A DNA stretch of 64,000 nt from Clostridiales bacterium. GTDB taxonomy: Bacteria > Bacillota > Clostridia > Christensenellales > QALW01. The notes beneath the pieces are model-generated. The model was not told the DNA's origin. It saw nothing but the letters and a program-made list of their open reading frames with translations, and made no database searches. Each line of letters starts with the position of its first letter. Positions within the stretch are counted from its first letter, which is position 1. Position numbers and translations under genes: made by a program. Shown piece after piece: positions 51,717 through 59,760 of this stretch. The DNA lies in assembly GCA_015069575.1 (NCBI GenBank), contig SVIH01000012.1:1-64000 (forward strand), written 5' to 3'.

Positions 51717-53404
51717 TACATTTTTTCAGGTGCTTCAATGCCTAAAAGACCTAAAGCAGTTTTTAAACAATCGCGGGTGCATTTTGTTAAAACAAGCCTT
51801 GCTTGCATTACAGGTTCTTCTTCACCTAAAATGCGGTTTTCAAAATAGAAACGATTATAACTTTGAGCAAGATTTGCCGCAAACCTTGTTATAATTGAAG
51901 GTTCGTATTTTTCTGCAGCATCAAGTACAACTTGCGGGAACATTTCAATGCGTGAAACAAGGTCCATTGATGCCTCATCATTAAGCGCATTAAAGTCTGC
52001 TTTTACAAAATTAATTTCAGGCGCTTTTTTAAGTACTGAGCAGCAACGGGTGTGGGCATACTGAACATAAGGACCTGTTTCGCCTTCAAAGTTAAGCGCC
52101 CTATCCCACCAGAAATCAACATCTTTAATTCTGTTTGAGAATAAATCATAGAAAACTACCGCACCGATACCAACCTGTTTTGCAACTGTTTCTTTGTTTT
52201 CTAAATCTGGATTCTTCTCGTTTATAATATCAAGAGCCTTTATAATGGCGCGATCTAAAACCTCATCAAGATAAACAACGTGGCCCTTTCTTGTTGAAAG
52301 AGTTTGTCCTTCATAACTTACCATACCAAAGGGAACATGCACTAGGCTGTCTGCCCAATCATAGCCCATCTGTTCAACAACTTTAAATACCTGTTGAAAG
52401 TGTAAGTTCTGCTGATATGCAACAACATAAAGGCATTTATCAAAATCGTAAGTCTTTTTGCGGTAAAATATTGCCGCAAGATCCCTTGTTGCATAGATGG
52501 TTGCGCCATCTGATTTTAATAAAATGCAAGGTGGCATTTGGTATTGGTCAAGTTTTACTACATATGCACCTTCAGAAAGTTCAAGCAGATTCTTTTCTTT
52601 TAATTCTTCAACAACTGCGGGGCATTTATCCTTATAAAAACTTTCGCCTGCGTAAGAATCAAACTTAATTCCTAAAAGATCGTATATCCTTTGAACATCT
52701 TTTAAAGTAATATCTTTAAACCAATTAAAAAGTTCTATTGCTTCCGCGTCATCGTCTTCAATTTTTTTAAACCAGGCGCGTGCCTCGGTTTGCATATCTT
52801 CGTCAGCATCTTTTTCAAATCGAACATAAAGTTCAATTAAGGCGTTTACGCCTTTTTCTTCAACATCTTTTTTATTACCCCAATGTTTAAATGCACAAAG
52901 CATTTTACCAAACTGTGTACCCCAGTCACCTAAATGGTTAATAGAAACAACATTGTATCCTAAAAAACGGTGGATTTTTGCCAAGGAATTACCTAAAACT
53001 GTTGTGGTAAGATGACCAATATGGCATCTTTTTGCAATATTAATTGAAGAATAGTCAATACAAACTGTTTTATCCTTGCCAATTTCAGATGCGCCATAGT
53101 TTTCGCCTTTTTCGTAGGCACTTTTAAGCACACTTTCTGCGCGTTTTTTTGTATCAAGAAAGAAATTAAGATATCCGCCTTCAACTTGCGCTTGCTTTAT
53201 AAATGCGGGCAAAACAAGTGTATCCTTAAGTTCCTGTGCAATAACAGGCGGTGCTTTACGCATTACACGGGCAAGTTTAAAGCAAGGAAAAGCAAGGTCG
53301 CCCATTTCCTTTTTTGGCGGAACTTCAATAAAAGAAGCACATTCCTCTTTTGAAATTCCTGCTTTTTCTGCTATTAATGATGCAATTTCAAGTTTAAAAT
53401 CCAT
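51716..53404 (-). CDS. argS: Arginyl-tRNA synthetase
   Basis: About 562 residues from ATG 53404 (MDFKLEIASL). Class I synthetase with HIGH written CHIGHLTTTVLGNSL near residue 130, an N-terminal Add1-like domain (FPCFKLARVMRKAPPVIAQEL), a KMSKS-equivalent GQTLSTRKGHVVYL and a C-terminal DALR anticodon-binding domain ending LLGIEAPEKM. It attaches Arg to tRNA-Arg. A tRNA-Glu gene lies about 150 bases upstream, divergently. Confidence 0.97.
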   Translation of the reverse strand: MDFKLEIASLIAEKAGISKEECASFIEVPPKKEMGDLAFPCFKLARVMRKAPPVIAQELKDTLVLPAFIKQAQVEGGYLNFFLDTKKRAESVLKSAYEKGENYGASEIGKDKTVCIDYSSINIAKRCHIGHLTTTVLGNSLAKIHRFLGYNVVSINHLGDWGTQFGKMLCAFKHWGNKKDVEEKGVNALIELYVRFEKDADEDMQTEARAWFKKIEDDDAEAIELFNWFKDITLKDVQRIYDLLGIKFDSYAGESFYKDKCPAVVEELKEKNLLELSEGAYVVKLDQYQMPPCILLKSDGATIYATRDLAAIFYRKKTYDFDKCLYVVAYQQNLHFQQVFKVVEQMGYDWADSLVHVPFGMVSYEGQTLSTRKGHVVYLDEVLDRAIIKALDIINEKNPDLENKETVAKQVGIGAVVFYDLFSNRIKDVDFWWDRALNFEGETGPYVQYAHTRCCSVLKKAPEINFVKADFNALNDEASMDLVSRIEMFPQVVLDAAEKYEPSIITRFAANLAQSYNRFYFENRILGEEEPVMQARLVLTKCTRDCLKTALGLLGIEAPEKM

Positions 53405-53510
53405 GAAAACTCTCTCCAATTAATTAAATCAACCTATTATACTATTTTTATTAAGTAAAGTCAAATTCATATTTATTTTTTAGTTTTAGAAAGCTCCGCA
53501 CTTAATCCTG

Positions 53511-53539
53511 TTGACAAGAAATTTATCCCGTGATATAAT
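53511..53539 (+). promoter_or_regulatory. Strong promoter of tRNA-Glu
   Basis: TTGACA, 17 bases (ending CCCGTGA), TATAAT; the tRNA begins 21 bases after the -10. Confidence 0.95.
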
Positions 53540-53560
53540 TCCACTGTAAAATTTAGATAT

Positions 53561-53636
53561 GCCTCCATGGTCTAGTGGCCTAGGACACTGCCCTCTCACG
53601 GCAGCAACAGGGGTTCGAATCCCCTTGGGGGTGCCA
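53561..53636 (+). tRNA. tRNA-Glu (CTC)
   Basis: 76 nt with CCA encoded. The anticodon arm CTGCC-CTCTCAC-GGCAG gives anticodon CTC (GAG codons). T-arm GGGTTCGAATCCCC; the acceptor stem has a G-U pair at the top. An intrinsic terminator (AACCGCTA-ataa-TAGCGGTT, T tract) follows at 53643-53670. The T-arm/acceptor/terminator segment is duplicated 198 bases downstream. Confidence 0.97.
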
Positions 53637-53699
53637 AATAAGAAACCGCTAATAATAGCGGTTTTTTTATTACGGTATTTTGCAAGGGGATTCGAAGCC
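53619..53699 (+). repeat. Duplicated tRNA-Glu 3' end plus terminator, copy 1 (copy 2 at 53817-53897)
   Basis: 81 bp starting ATCCCCTTGGGGGTGCCA (tRNA 3' end), followed by the terminator and an inverted T-arm (CAAGGGGATTCGAAGCC). Copy 2 is nearly identical (two to three changes in the spacer ATT..CG.TATT) and starts 198 bp downstream. Between them the inverted T-arm of copy 1 can pair with the start of copy 2 (CAAGGGGAT with ATCCCCTTG), enclosing two nested hairpins (AACAAGGC...GCCTTGTT with an inner AACAGTTTA/TAAACTGTT, and GTTGC/GCAAC). The design resembles the Ser-type repeat at 34643 though sequences differ. Confidence 0.95.
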
Positions 53700-53816
53700 T
53701 GTGAGGGAACAAGGCGTAAAGAAAACAGTTTAGTAAACTGTTTTTAGCCTTGTTGTGCGAAACGGGTACTGTTGCAAAGCAACGGTCGTTGAGCAATTAA
53801 GGCGCGCAGCGACTGT

Positions 53817-53897
53817 ATCCCCTTGGGGGTGCCAAATAAGAAACCGCTAATAATAGCGGTTTTTTTATTTCGATATTTTGCAAGGGGATTCGAAGCC
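53817..53897 (+). repeat. Duplicated tRNA-Glu 3' end plus terminator, copy 2
   Basis: Near-identical to 53619-53699. It contains the tRNA-Glu 3' half only, so it cannot yield a tRNA. It ends with the inverted T-arm again and then runs into hairpin array C. Confidence 0.95.
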
Positions 53898-53933
53898 AAA
53901 GTGGGAACAAGTACGAAAGCAACTATTTCGTTT

Positions 53934-54112
53934 GTGCAAAGCACAACATCATTGATGCGAAGCATCACATCATTTGCGACTTGTCGCAACATCATTTGAG
54001 GCAACGCCTCAACCTCGTTCATTTGTGCCGCGGGCGACAATGATGTTGACCTAACGGTCAAATGATGTTGCGTGTACCACGAAAACGATGTTGTGCCTTA
54101 CGGCACAAATGA
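53934..54112. repeat. Hairpin array C with complementary linker halves
   Basis: First half: hairpins GTGC/GCAC, GATGC/GCATC, TGCGA/TCGCA, TGAGG/CCTCA separated by ACATCATT (53946, 53967, 53989, and a diverged copy near 54012). Centre: TGTGCC/GGCGACA. Second half: hairpins TTGACC/GGTCAA, CGTG/CACG, TTGTGCC/GGCACAA separated by AATGATGT (54039, 54061, and diverged near 54084), the exact reverse complement of the first-half linker. As in array A, linkers can pair nested and leave hairpins opposite one another. No ORF. Confidence 0.85.
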
Positions 54113-54142
54113 AAAAATCCAAGTCTTTCGACTTGGATTTTT
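54111..54142 (-). terminator. Terminator of tRNA-Gln
   Basis: AAAAAATCCAAGTC-gaa-GACTTGGATTTTTT, a perfect stem on the minus strand directly after the CCA of tRNA-Gln. Confidence 0.95.
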
Positions 54143-54216
54143 TGGCTGCGGAACAAGGATTCGAACCTTGACAATACGAGTCAGAGTCGTAGGTGCTGCC
54201 GTTACACAATTCCGCA
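54143..54216 (-). tRNA. tRNA-Gln (CTG)
   Basis: 74 nt on the minus strand with CCA encoded. The acceptor is TGCGGAA/TTCCGCA with G73. The anticodon arm TACGA-CTCTGAC-TCGTA gives anticodon CTG (CAG codons). T-arm AAGGTTCGAATCCTT. It is convergent with tRNA-Glu and separated by the repeat and hairpin array. Confidence 0.95.
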
Positions 54217-54297
54217 ATGAATTAACTTTTATCGTGGCTATTATATTTTATTGTATGTACTTTGTCAAGCATTTTTTAAAATTTTGTGTGATTTGTT

Positions 54298-54543
54298 AAA
54301 AAAAGTCCAAAATGCCGTCTGCACCACTTATAACACCCGTCTCTCGACAGGTGGGTACGCCGAAAAAACGCATCTGCCTTCCACTGACATAGCCTTATAA
54401 GACCGGAGGCCTGACATAGCTTTTTTTACTGTTTCATAGCCATCGCTAAGCGTTCCCTATTTAATACTGTGGGTATTAATCAATGGTGCAAAACGCACAT
54501 TTCAGACATTAAATAGTATACCACATTCTAATAAAATATACAA
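54298..54543 (-). ncRNA. 6S-like RNA with strong promoter
   Basis: On the minus strand a promoter TTGTAT, 17 bases, TATACT (54515-54543) is followed by a start near 54507 and a transcript of about 210 nt ending in a T tract near 54298. The ends pair extensively: GTCTGAAA with TTTTGGAC, TGCACCA with TGGTGCA, AATACCC with GGGTGTT, giving a long rod with internal loops and a central variable region containing a repeated GCTATGTCAG. Length, rod shape and closing structure fit 6S RNA, which sequesters RNA polymerase. I cannot confirm conserved 6S bubble bases, so the family name is tentative. No ORF overlaps. Confidence 0.55.
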
Positions 54544-54589
54544 CAAAATTACGCTGTTATATTTTATATTTACTGTATTCTTTTACCTG

Positions 54590-54618
54590 TTGACATTTAC
54601 ATATATTTATGTTAAAGT
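54590..54618 (+). promoter_or_regulatory. Promoter of the first DUF4038 gene
   Basis: TTGACA, 17 bases, TAAAGT; transcript start near 54625, which excludes the upstream track start at 54609. Confidence 0.9.
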
Positions 54619-54650
54619 TTGTTTGCAGACCATATAAACAGGAGGTTTTT

Positions 54651-57128
54651 ATGACAACCAAGCGATTACTTGCAATATTTCTTGTGTTTACAATGCTTTT
54701 TGCGGTTGTAGGATGCAAGAAAACCCCAGACACTGTGGAATCAACGGCTACGCCCGGCAATACCGGAAGCACTTCTACTGCCACAGACCAATTAACTGCC
54801 ACAAATACCCCCGATTCATCAGAAGAATCTCTTACCACCACTACGCCTAGTAATACAGATTCTGCTAAACCAACACCAACCCCTGACAGTGACTTTATTT
54901 TTAACGATATTTCCCCTGAAAAAGTATCTACTTTTGATGATATAAAATCTGTTAGCCAGTCAGGTTGGAAAAGTTATCTTGCAGGCAACATTACCCTTTC
55001 AAAAAACGGTGGTGTTGGCGGTTCACAATGTTTAAGATATGTTGGACCTTCAAGGGAAGGTAGCGATAAATATACATATTGTTGCCCATATACAAACCTT
55101 TATGACATTATGAAAAAAGCAGGAACATATCAGGTATCATATATGGTTCTTATTGGCGGTGAAGATGCTGACAGCGTTGGTGCACCGGGATTTTCTGTTA
55201 TAATTCGTGGAAACGGTGCAGGGGATGCAAACTCATTTATTGCCCCTGATAAAAACAATAAAAACTACCGTTATGTTCCCAGCGCAACCATTGATGGTGA
55301 ACTTGGTGACTGGATGACTGTTGAATTTGAACTTACCGTGCTTGAAAGCGACCTTGACGGTGGTTCACATTCATGGAAACTTTGCATGCATGGTATTGAT
55401 GAGTATGCAACTGAATTTTATATAGATAATTTTCAGGTGCTTTACGCTGAATCTGTTGCCGAAACAGAAAAACTTATAACAAAAACTGAAACATGGATCG
55501 CAAACGAAATGACTTTTATTGCAAAAAACACCGTTAGTGATCCGGTTAACACAAGAACTTTTGATGTTGAATTTACCAACGGAAACCAAACCATAAAAAT
55601 GCCTGGTTTCTGGGATGGTCAGAATATCTGGCGTGTTCGTTTTGCACTTCCTAAAGAAGGTACCTGGACATATAAAACAATATTCAGCGATGCTTCTGAT
55701 AGCGGTGTTCATAACAAAAAGGGTACTATTACCGTTAAAAAATATTCAGGAAATCTTGATATTTATAAACACGGTTTTGTAACAACAAAAGCAAATACAA
55801 AATATTTTGTTTATGCTGACGGTACACCTTTCTTCTATTTAGGTGATACACACTGGGATTTCTTAACAGAAGAATTTGACAGGGCAGGTTCAAAAGCAGC
55901 AGGCATACAGACTAATTCTCATTTTAAATACATTATAAATAAGCGTATTTCACAAGGTTTTACAGTTTATCAAAGCCAACCCAACAATGCACCTTTTAAT
56001 TTTACGGACGGTATCTCTTTAAATGATATTGCAGGGTTAAGGGTGGCTGATAAATACTTTGAATACATTGCAGATCAAGGTCTTGTGCACGCAAATGCCC
56101 AGTTCTTCTTTGCTTCTACTATGAACAACACAATTATGAAGAACTATTCACAGGCCGAATATGAGAAATTACTTGATACCCTTTCAAGATACTGGATTGC
56201 ACGCTTTGGCGCATATCCCGTTATGTATACTTTAGCGCAAGAAATTGACAACGACTATTATTATAAGGAAAACGGTGGCACAAACACCAATATGAACTCA
56301 ACAAGCAATCCTTGGAAATTCGTTTGTGAATCATTGTATAAATACGATCCTTACAAAAACCCGATTTCCGGACATCAGGAAGGTTCATACACTACATCAA
56401 ATTACACAACTGCTTCAAACTCCGCATTTCGCAACACAAAAGGGCACACATGGTGGGCAACACAATGGAAGCCTGTTCTTAACACCAAAACTGATTTTTC
56501 AGCTGCAATAGATTTCTGGAACAACGGACAAGGCAAGCCAGCCATTATGTACGAAGGCAGATATGACGGACTTTGGACCAACGAATACGGTGCCCGCGCA
56601 CAAGGTTGGTTATCATTCCTTAACGGTATGTACGGCCACGGTTACGGCGCAGTTGACATATGGCTTTACAGTAGCGCATATGATCTTGATAAGAACACTG
56701 TCCGCGATGGCATTACGATTACCGTTGAAACAAAGAAAACCCCTTGGGGAAAATCCATTGAGTTTGCTTCAGGCTATCAGATGGGCTATATGAAAACACT
56801 TCTTCAAAAATATCAGTGGTGGAATTTAGTTCCTGCATTTGATAACAAAAATATCTTTGTTTCTGATACAGGTTATTATTCCGTTGCACACATAGGCACC
56901 GACCTTTATATTGCATATCTTTACGATAACATCAGCAGAGCAGGTTCTACTGCTACAGGAACATTTAAATCTCTTGATGCAAATGCCCAATACACATATC
57001 AGTGGTTTAACCCGCGCACAGCCGCTTTAACTAATCCCACAAAAGCAAATAAGAACGGTTCAGAATTCAGTATTGGACAGCGTCCTTCCGCTGAAGACTG
57101 GGTATTGATTTTGCAAAAGACAAAATGA
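54651..57128 (+). CDS. Secreted DUF5060/DUF4038 glycoside-hydrolase-like lipoprotein A
   Basis: About 825 residues from ATG 54651 (MTTKRLLAIF) behind CAGGAGG; the track start lies before the transcript start. Lipobox ends VVGC22. A Thr/Ser/Pro-rich linker (about 23-88) leads to a jelly-roll domain, probably carbohydrate-binding (about 90-275). Then DUF5060 (TWIANEMTFIAKN), then a DUF4038 apiosidase-like barrel (FFYLGDTHW near 400; YTLAQEIDND; PAIMYEGRYDG), and a C-terminal beta domain. Candidate acid/base and nucleophile Glu lie in LAQE and MYEG by family analogy. It probably acts on plant or host glycans at the cell surface. Confidence 0.85.
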   Translation: MTTKRLLAIFLVFTMLFAVVGCKKTPDTVESTATPGNTGSTSTATDQLTATNTPDSSEESLTTTTPSNTDSAKPTPTPDSDFIFNDISPEKVSTFDDIKSVSQSGWKSYLAGNITLSKNGGVGGSQCLRYVGPSREGSDKYTYCCPYTNLYDIMKKAGTYQVSYMVLIGGEDADSVGAPGFSVIIRGNGAGDANSFIAPDKNNKNYRYVPSATIDGELGDWMTVEFELTVLESDLDGGSHSWKLCMHGIDEYATEFYIDNFQVLYAESVAETEKLITKTETWIANEMTFIAKNTVSDPVNTRTFDVEFTNGNQTIKMPGFWDGQNIWRVRFALPKEGTWTYKTIFSDASDSGVHNKKGTITVKKYSGNLDIYKHGFVTTKANTKYFVYADGTPFFYLGDTHWDFLTEEFDRAGSKAAGIQTNSHFKYIINKRISQGFTVYQSQPNNAPFNFTDGISLNDIAGLRVADKYFEYIADQGLVHANAQFFFASTMNNTIMKNYSQAEYEKLLDTLSRYWIARFGAYPVMYTLAQEIDNDYYYKENGGTNTNMNSTSNPWKFVCESLYKYDPYKNPISGHQEGSYTTSNYTTASNSAFRNTKGHTWWATQWKPVLNTKTDFSAAIDFWNNGQGKPAIMYEGRYDGLWTNEYGARAQGWLSFLNGMYGHGYGAVDIWLYSSAYDLDKNTVRDGITITVETKKTPWGKSIEFASGYQMGYMKTLLQKYQWWNLVPAFDNKNIFVSDTGYYSVAHIGTDLYIAYLYDNISRAGSTATGTFKSLDANAQYTYQWFNPRTAALTNPTKANKNGSEFSIGQRPSAEDWVLILQKTK

Positions 57129-57132
57129 TTTT

Positions 57133-57162
57133 AAAGAGCGAAAATCTTTTCGCTCTTTTTTG
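57133..57162 (+). terminator. Terminator after DUF4038 gene A
   Basis: GAGCGAAAA-tc-TTTTCGCTC followed by TTTTTT, seven bases after the stop. Confidence 0.9.
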
Positions 57163-57192
57163 TAAATAATTTATGTACATTGCATTATTTTA

Positions 57193-57221
57193 TTGACCAT
57201 TAACTAAATATATGATAGAAT
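57193..57221 (+). promoter_or_regulatory. Promoter of DUF4038 gene B
   Basis: TTGACC, 17 bases, TAGAAT, with an AGGAGGT ribosome site before the ATG at 57253. The paralogues therefore have separate promoters. Confidence 0.75.
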
Positions 57222-57252
57222 TTATTTGATAGTAATTGACAGGAGGTAATTT

Positions 57253-59700
57253 ATGATTAATAAACGATTACTTGCATTAGCACTTATACTTGTGATGCTT
57301 TTCTCTTTTATAGGTTGTAAGGATAAACCCGTTGAACCAGGAGTGACTCCTACACCTGAAGCTACAGCAACTAATAAACCCGCTAACAGTTTGCTTAGCA
57401 AAGCGACCCCTGCACCACAAAATATGAAGCCTGTTACACAGGACAAAACACAAAATGATACCGAAGAACTTACTTTTACAAGTATTTTATCGGAAGAAAA
57501 GTCAAATTTTGACGCTTTAAATATTGCTGCTCAGTCAGGATGGTCAAAATTCCTTGGCGGTTCTCTTGAACTTTCTAAAGATGGCGGTGTTGATGGTTCA
57601 CAGTGCATCAGATACATCGGCCCTGAAAGAGATGATACTCTCAAACATACTTATTACAGCCCCTCATATGACCTTTATAAAGTTATAAAAAATCCCGGAA
57701 CATATAAAATTTCTTTTAAAGTTCTTATTGGCGGCGAAGATGCTGACAGCGTTGGTGCTCCCGGATTTGCCGTAATGGTTCGCGGAAGCAGTTCAAAGGA
57801 CGCAAACTCATTTATTGCCCCTGATAAAAACAATAAAAACTACCGTTATCTTCCCAGTGTAACCATTGATGGCGAACTTGGTGACTGGATGACTATTGAA
57901 TTCCAGGTTGTTGTTCTTGCGAGCGACCTTGACGGTGGTTCACACAAATGGAACATTTGTTTATATAACATCGACGAATATGCTACTGAATTCTTTATAG
58001 ATGATATGCAGATACTTTGGGCTGCACCTAAAAAAGAAACAGAAAAACTTATAACAAGCACTGAAACCTGGATTGCAAATGAAATGACTTTCCTTGCAAA
58101 AAATCCTGTTACAGATCCTTCAAACACACATACACTTGATGTTGAATTTACTAACGGAAACCAAACTATAAAAATGCCTGGTTTCTGGGATGGTGACAAT
58201 ATCTGGCGTGTTCGTTTTGCACTGCCTAAAGAAGGCACCTGGACATACAAAACAATATTCAGCGATGCTTCTGACAGCGGTGTTCATAACAAAAAAGGTT
58301 CTATTACAGTTGCAAAATATTCAGGTGAACATGAAATTTACAAACGCGGTTTTGTAACAACTGACCCTGCTAAAAAATACTTTGTTTACGCAGACGGAAC
58401 ACCCTTCTTCTATTTAGGCGATACACACTGGGCTATGTTAGCAGAAGAATACGATAAGGGCGGTTCAAAGGCCGGAAAAACAGAAACTTCTTCACACTTT
58501 AAATATATTGTAAATAAGCGTGTATCACAGGGCTTTACTGTTTATCAGAGTGAACCTATCGGCGCTTCCTTCGATTTCTCTGACGGACTTTCCGTAAATG
58601 ACCTTGCAGGCTTACAAGCAGCCGATAAGTACTTTAAATATATTGCAGATCAGGGCCTTGTACATGCAAACTCACAGTTCTTCTATTCTTCTGTAATGAC
58701 TAAAACTGTTATGGAAAAATATTCACAGGCTGAATATGAGAAGATGCTTGATATTCTTTCAAGAAACTGGATCGCACGCTTTGGCGCATACCCTGTTATG
58801 TATACTTTAGCACAGGAAATTGATAACGATTTCTATTTCCAGGAAAACGGCAAAACCAACATCACAATGAACGCAGCAAACAACCCATGGAAATTTGTTT
58901 GCAAATCATTATATAAATACGATCCTTATAAGAACCCCATTTCCGGACATCAGGAAGGTGCTTACTCAATTGCAAACTATACAACTGCATTTAACTCCGC
59001 ATTCCGTGATATTGAAGGCCACACATGGTGGGCAAACCAGTGGAAGCCAAAACTTAATGAAGCAACTGATTTCTCTGCTGCATTAGACTATTGGCAGAAC
59101 GGACAGGGCAAACCTGCAATTATGTACGAAGGCAGATATGACGGACTTTGGACCAACGAGTACGGTGCACGCGCACAAGGTTGGTTAGCATTCCTTAACG
59201 GTATGTACGGTCATGGCTACGGCGCTGTTGACATCTGGTATTACAACAGTACAGATAACAAAAACAAAACTGTTCGTGACGATGTTACTATTTCAGTTGA
59301 AACAAAGAACACACCTTGGAGTAAATCTGTTGAATATGCTTCAGGCTATCAGATGAGCTATATGAAAGCATTCCTTGAAAAATACGAATGGTGGAATCTT
59401 GTTCCTGCATTTAATGACAAGAAGATATTTGTTTCTGATACAGGTTTCTATTCCGTTGCGCATATCGGCACTGACCTTTATATTGCATATCTTTACGACA
59501 ACATAAGCAAGAAAGGTAAAACTGATACAGGAACTTTCACAGGCCTTGATGCAAACGCCGAATACACATATCAATGGTTTAATCCCAGAACCTCTGCTAC
59601 AAGCGAACCTGTTAAAGTAAATAAAAACGGTTCAGAATTTAGCATCGGCGATCGTCCTTCTGCTGAAGACTGGGTATTAGTTGTACAAAAAGTTAAATAA
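57253..59700 (+). CDS. Secreted DUF5060/DUF4038 glycoside-hydrolase-like lipoprotein B
   Basis: This 815-residue close paralogue of the previous gene has the same domain order: lipoprotein signal (SFIGC), Pro/Thr-rich linker, jelly roll, DUF5060, DUF4038 barrel with FFYLGDTHW, YTLAQEIDND and PAIMYEGRYDG, and C-terminal beta domain (SDTGFYSVAHIGTDLYIAYLYDN). Most differences lie in the N-terminal linker and in loops around the barrel (for example AMLAEEYDKGG versus DFLTEEFDRAG). Such loop changes suggest a different substrate or linkage. A terminator follows. Confidence 0.88.
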   Translation: MINKRLLALALILVMLFSFIGCKDKPVEPGVTPTPEATATNKPANSLLSKATPAPQNMKPVTQDKTQNDTEELTFTSILSEEKSNFDALNIAAQSGWSKFLGGSLELSKDGGVDGSQCIRYIGPERDDTLKHTYYSPSYDLYKVIKNPGTYKISFKVLIGGEDADSVGAPGFAVMVRGSSSKDANSFIAPDKNNKNYRYLPSVTIDGELGDWMTIEFQVVVLASDLDGGSHKWNICLYNIDEYATEFFIDDMQILWAAPKKETEKLITSTETWIANEMTFLAKNPVTDPSNTHTLDVEFTNGNQTIKMPGFWDGDNIWRVRFALPKEGTWTYKTIFSDASDSGVHNKKGSITVAKYSGEHEIYKRGFVTTDPAKKYFVYADGTPFFYLGDTHWAMLAEEYDKGGSKAGKTETSSHFKYIVNKRVSQGFTVYQSEPIGASFDFSDGLSVNDLAGLQAADKYFKYIADQGLVHANSQFFYSSVMTKTVMEKYSQAEYEKMLDILSRNWIARFGAYPVMYTLAQEIDNDFYFQENGKTNITMNAANNPWKFVCKSLYKYDPYKNPISGHQEGAYSIANYTTAFNSAFRDIEGHTWWANQWKPKLNEATDFSAALDYWQNGQGKPAIMYEGRYDGLWTNEYGARAQGWLAFLNGMYGHGYGAVDIWYYNSTDNKNKTVRDDVTISVETKNTPWSKSVEYASGYQMSYMKAFLEKYEWWNLVPAFNDKKIFVSDTGFYSVAHIGTDLYIAYLYDNISKKGKTDTGTFTGLDANAEYTYQWFNPRTSATSEPVKVNKNGSEFSIGDRPSAEDWVLVVQKVK

Positions 59701-59703
59701 TTT

Positions 59704-59735
59704 TTAAGGGCGAAAATCAATTCGCCCTTTTTTAA
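59704..59735 (+). terminator. Terminator after DUF4038 gene B
   Basis: AAGGGCGAA-aatcaa-TTCGCCCTT followed by TTTT, six bases after the stop; the third paralogue starts soon after with no clear promoter, so partial read-through is likely. Confidence 0.9.
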
Positions 59736-59760
59736 AAACCTTATACATAAGGAGTTTATT

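Noticed and set aside
53934-54112. CRISPR-like array beside tRNA genes
   Set aside because: Linkers are too short, reverse direction halfway, and spacers are hairpins.
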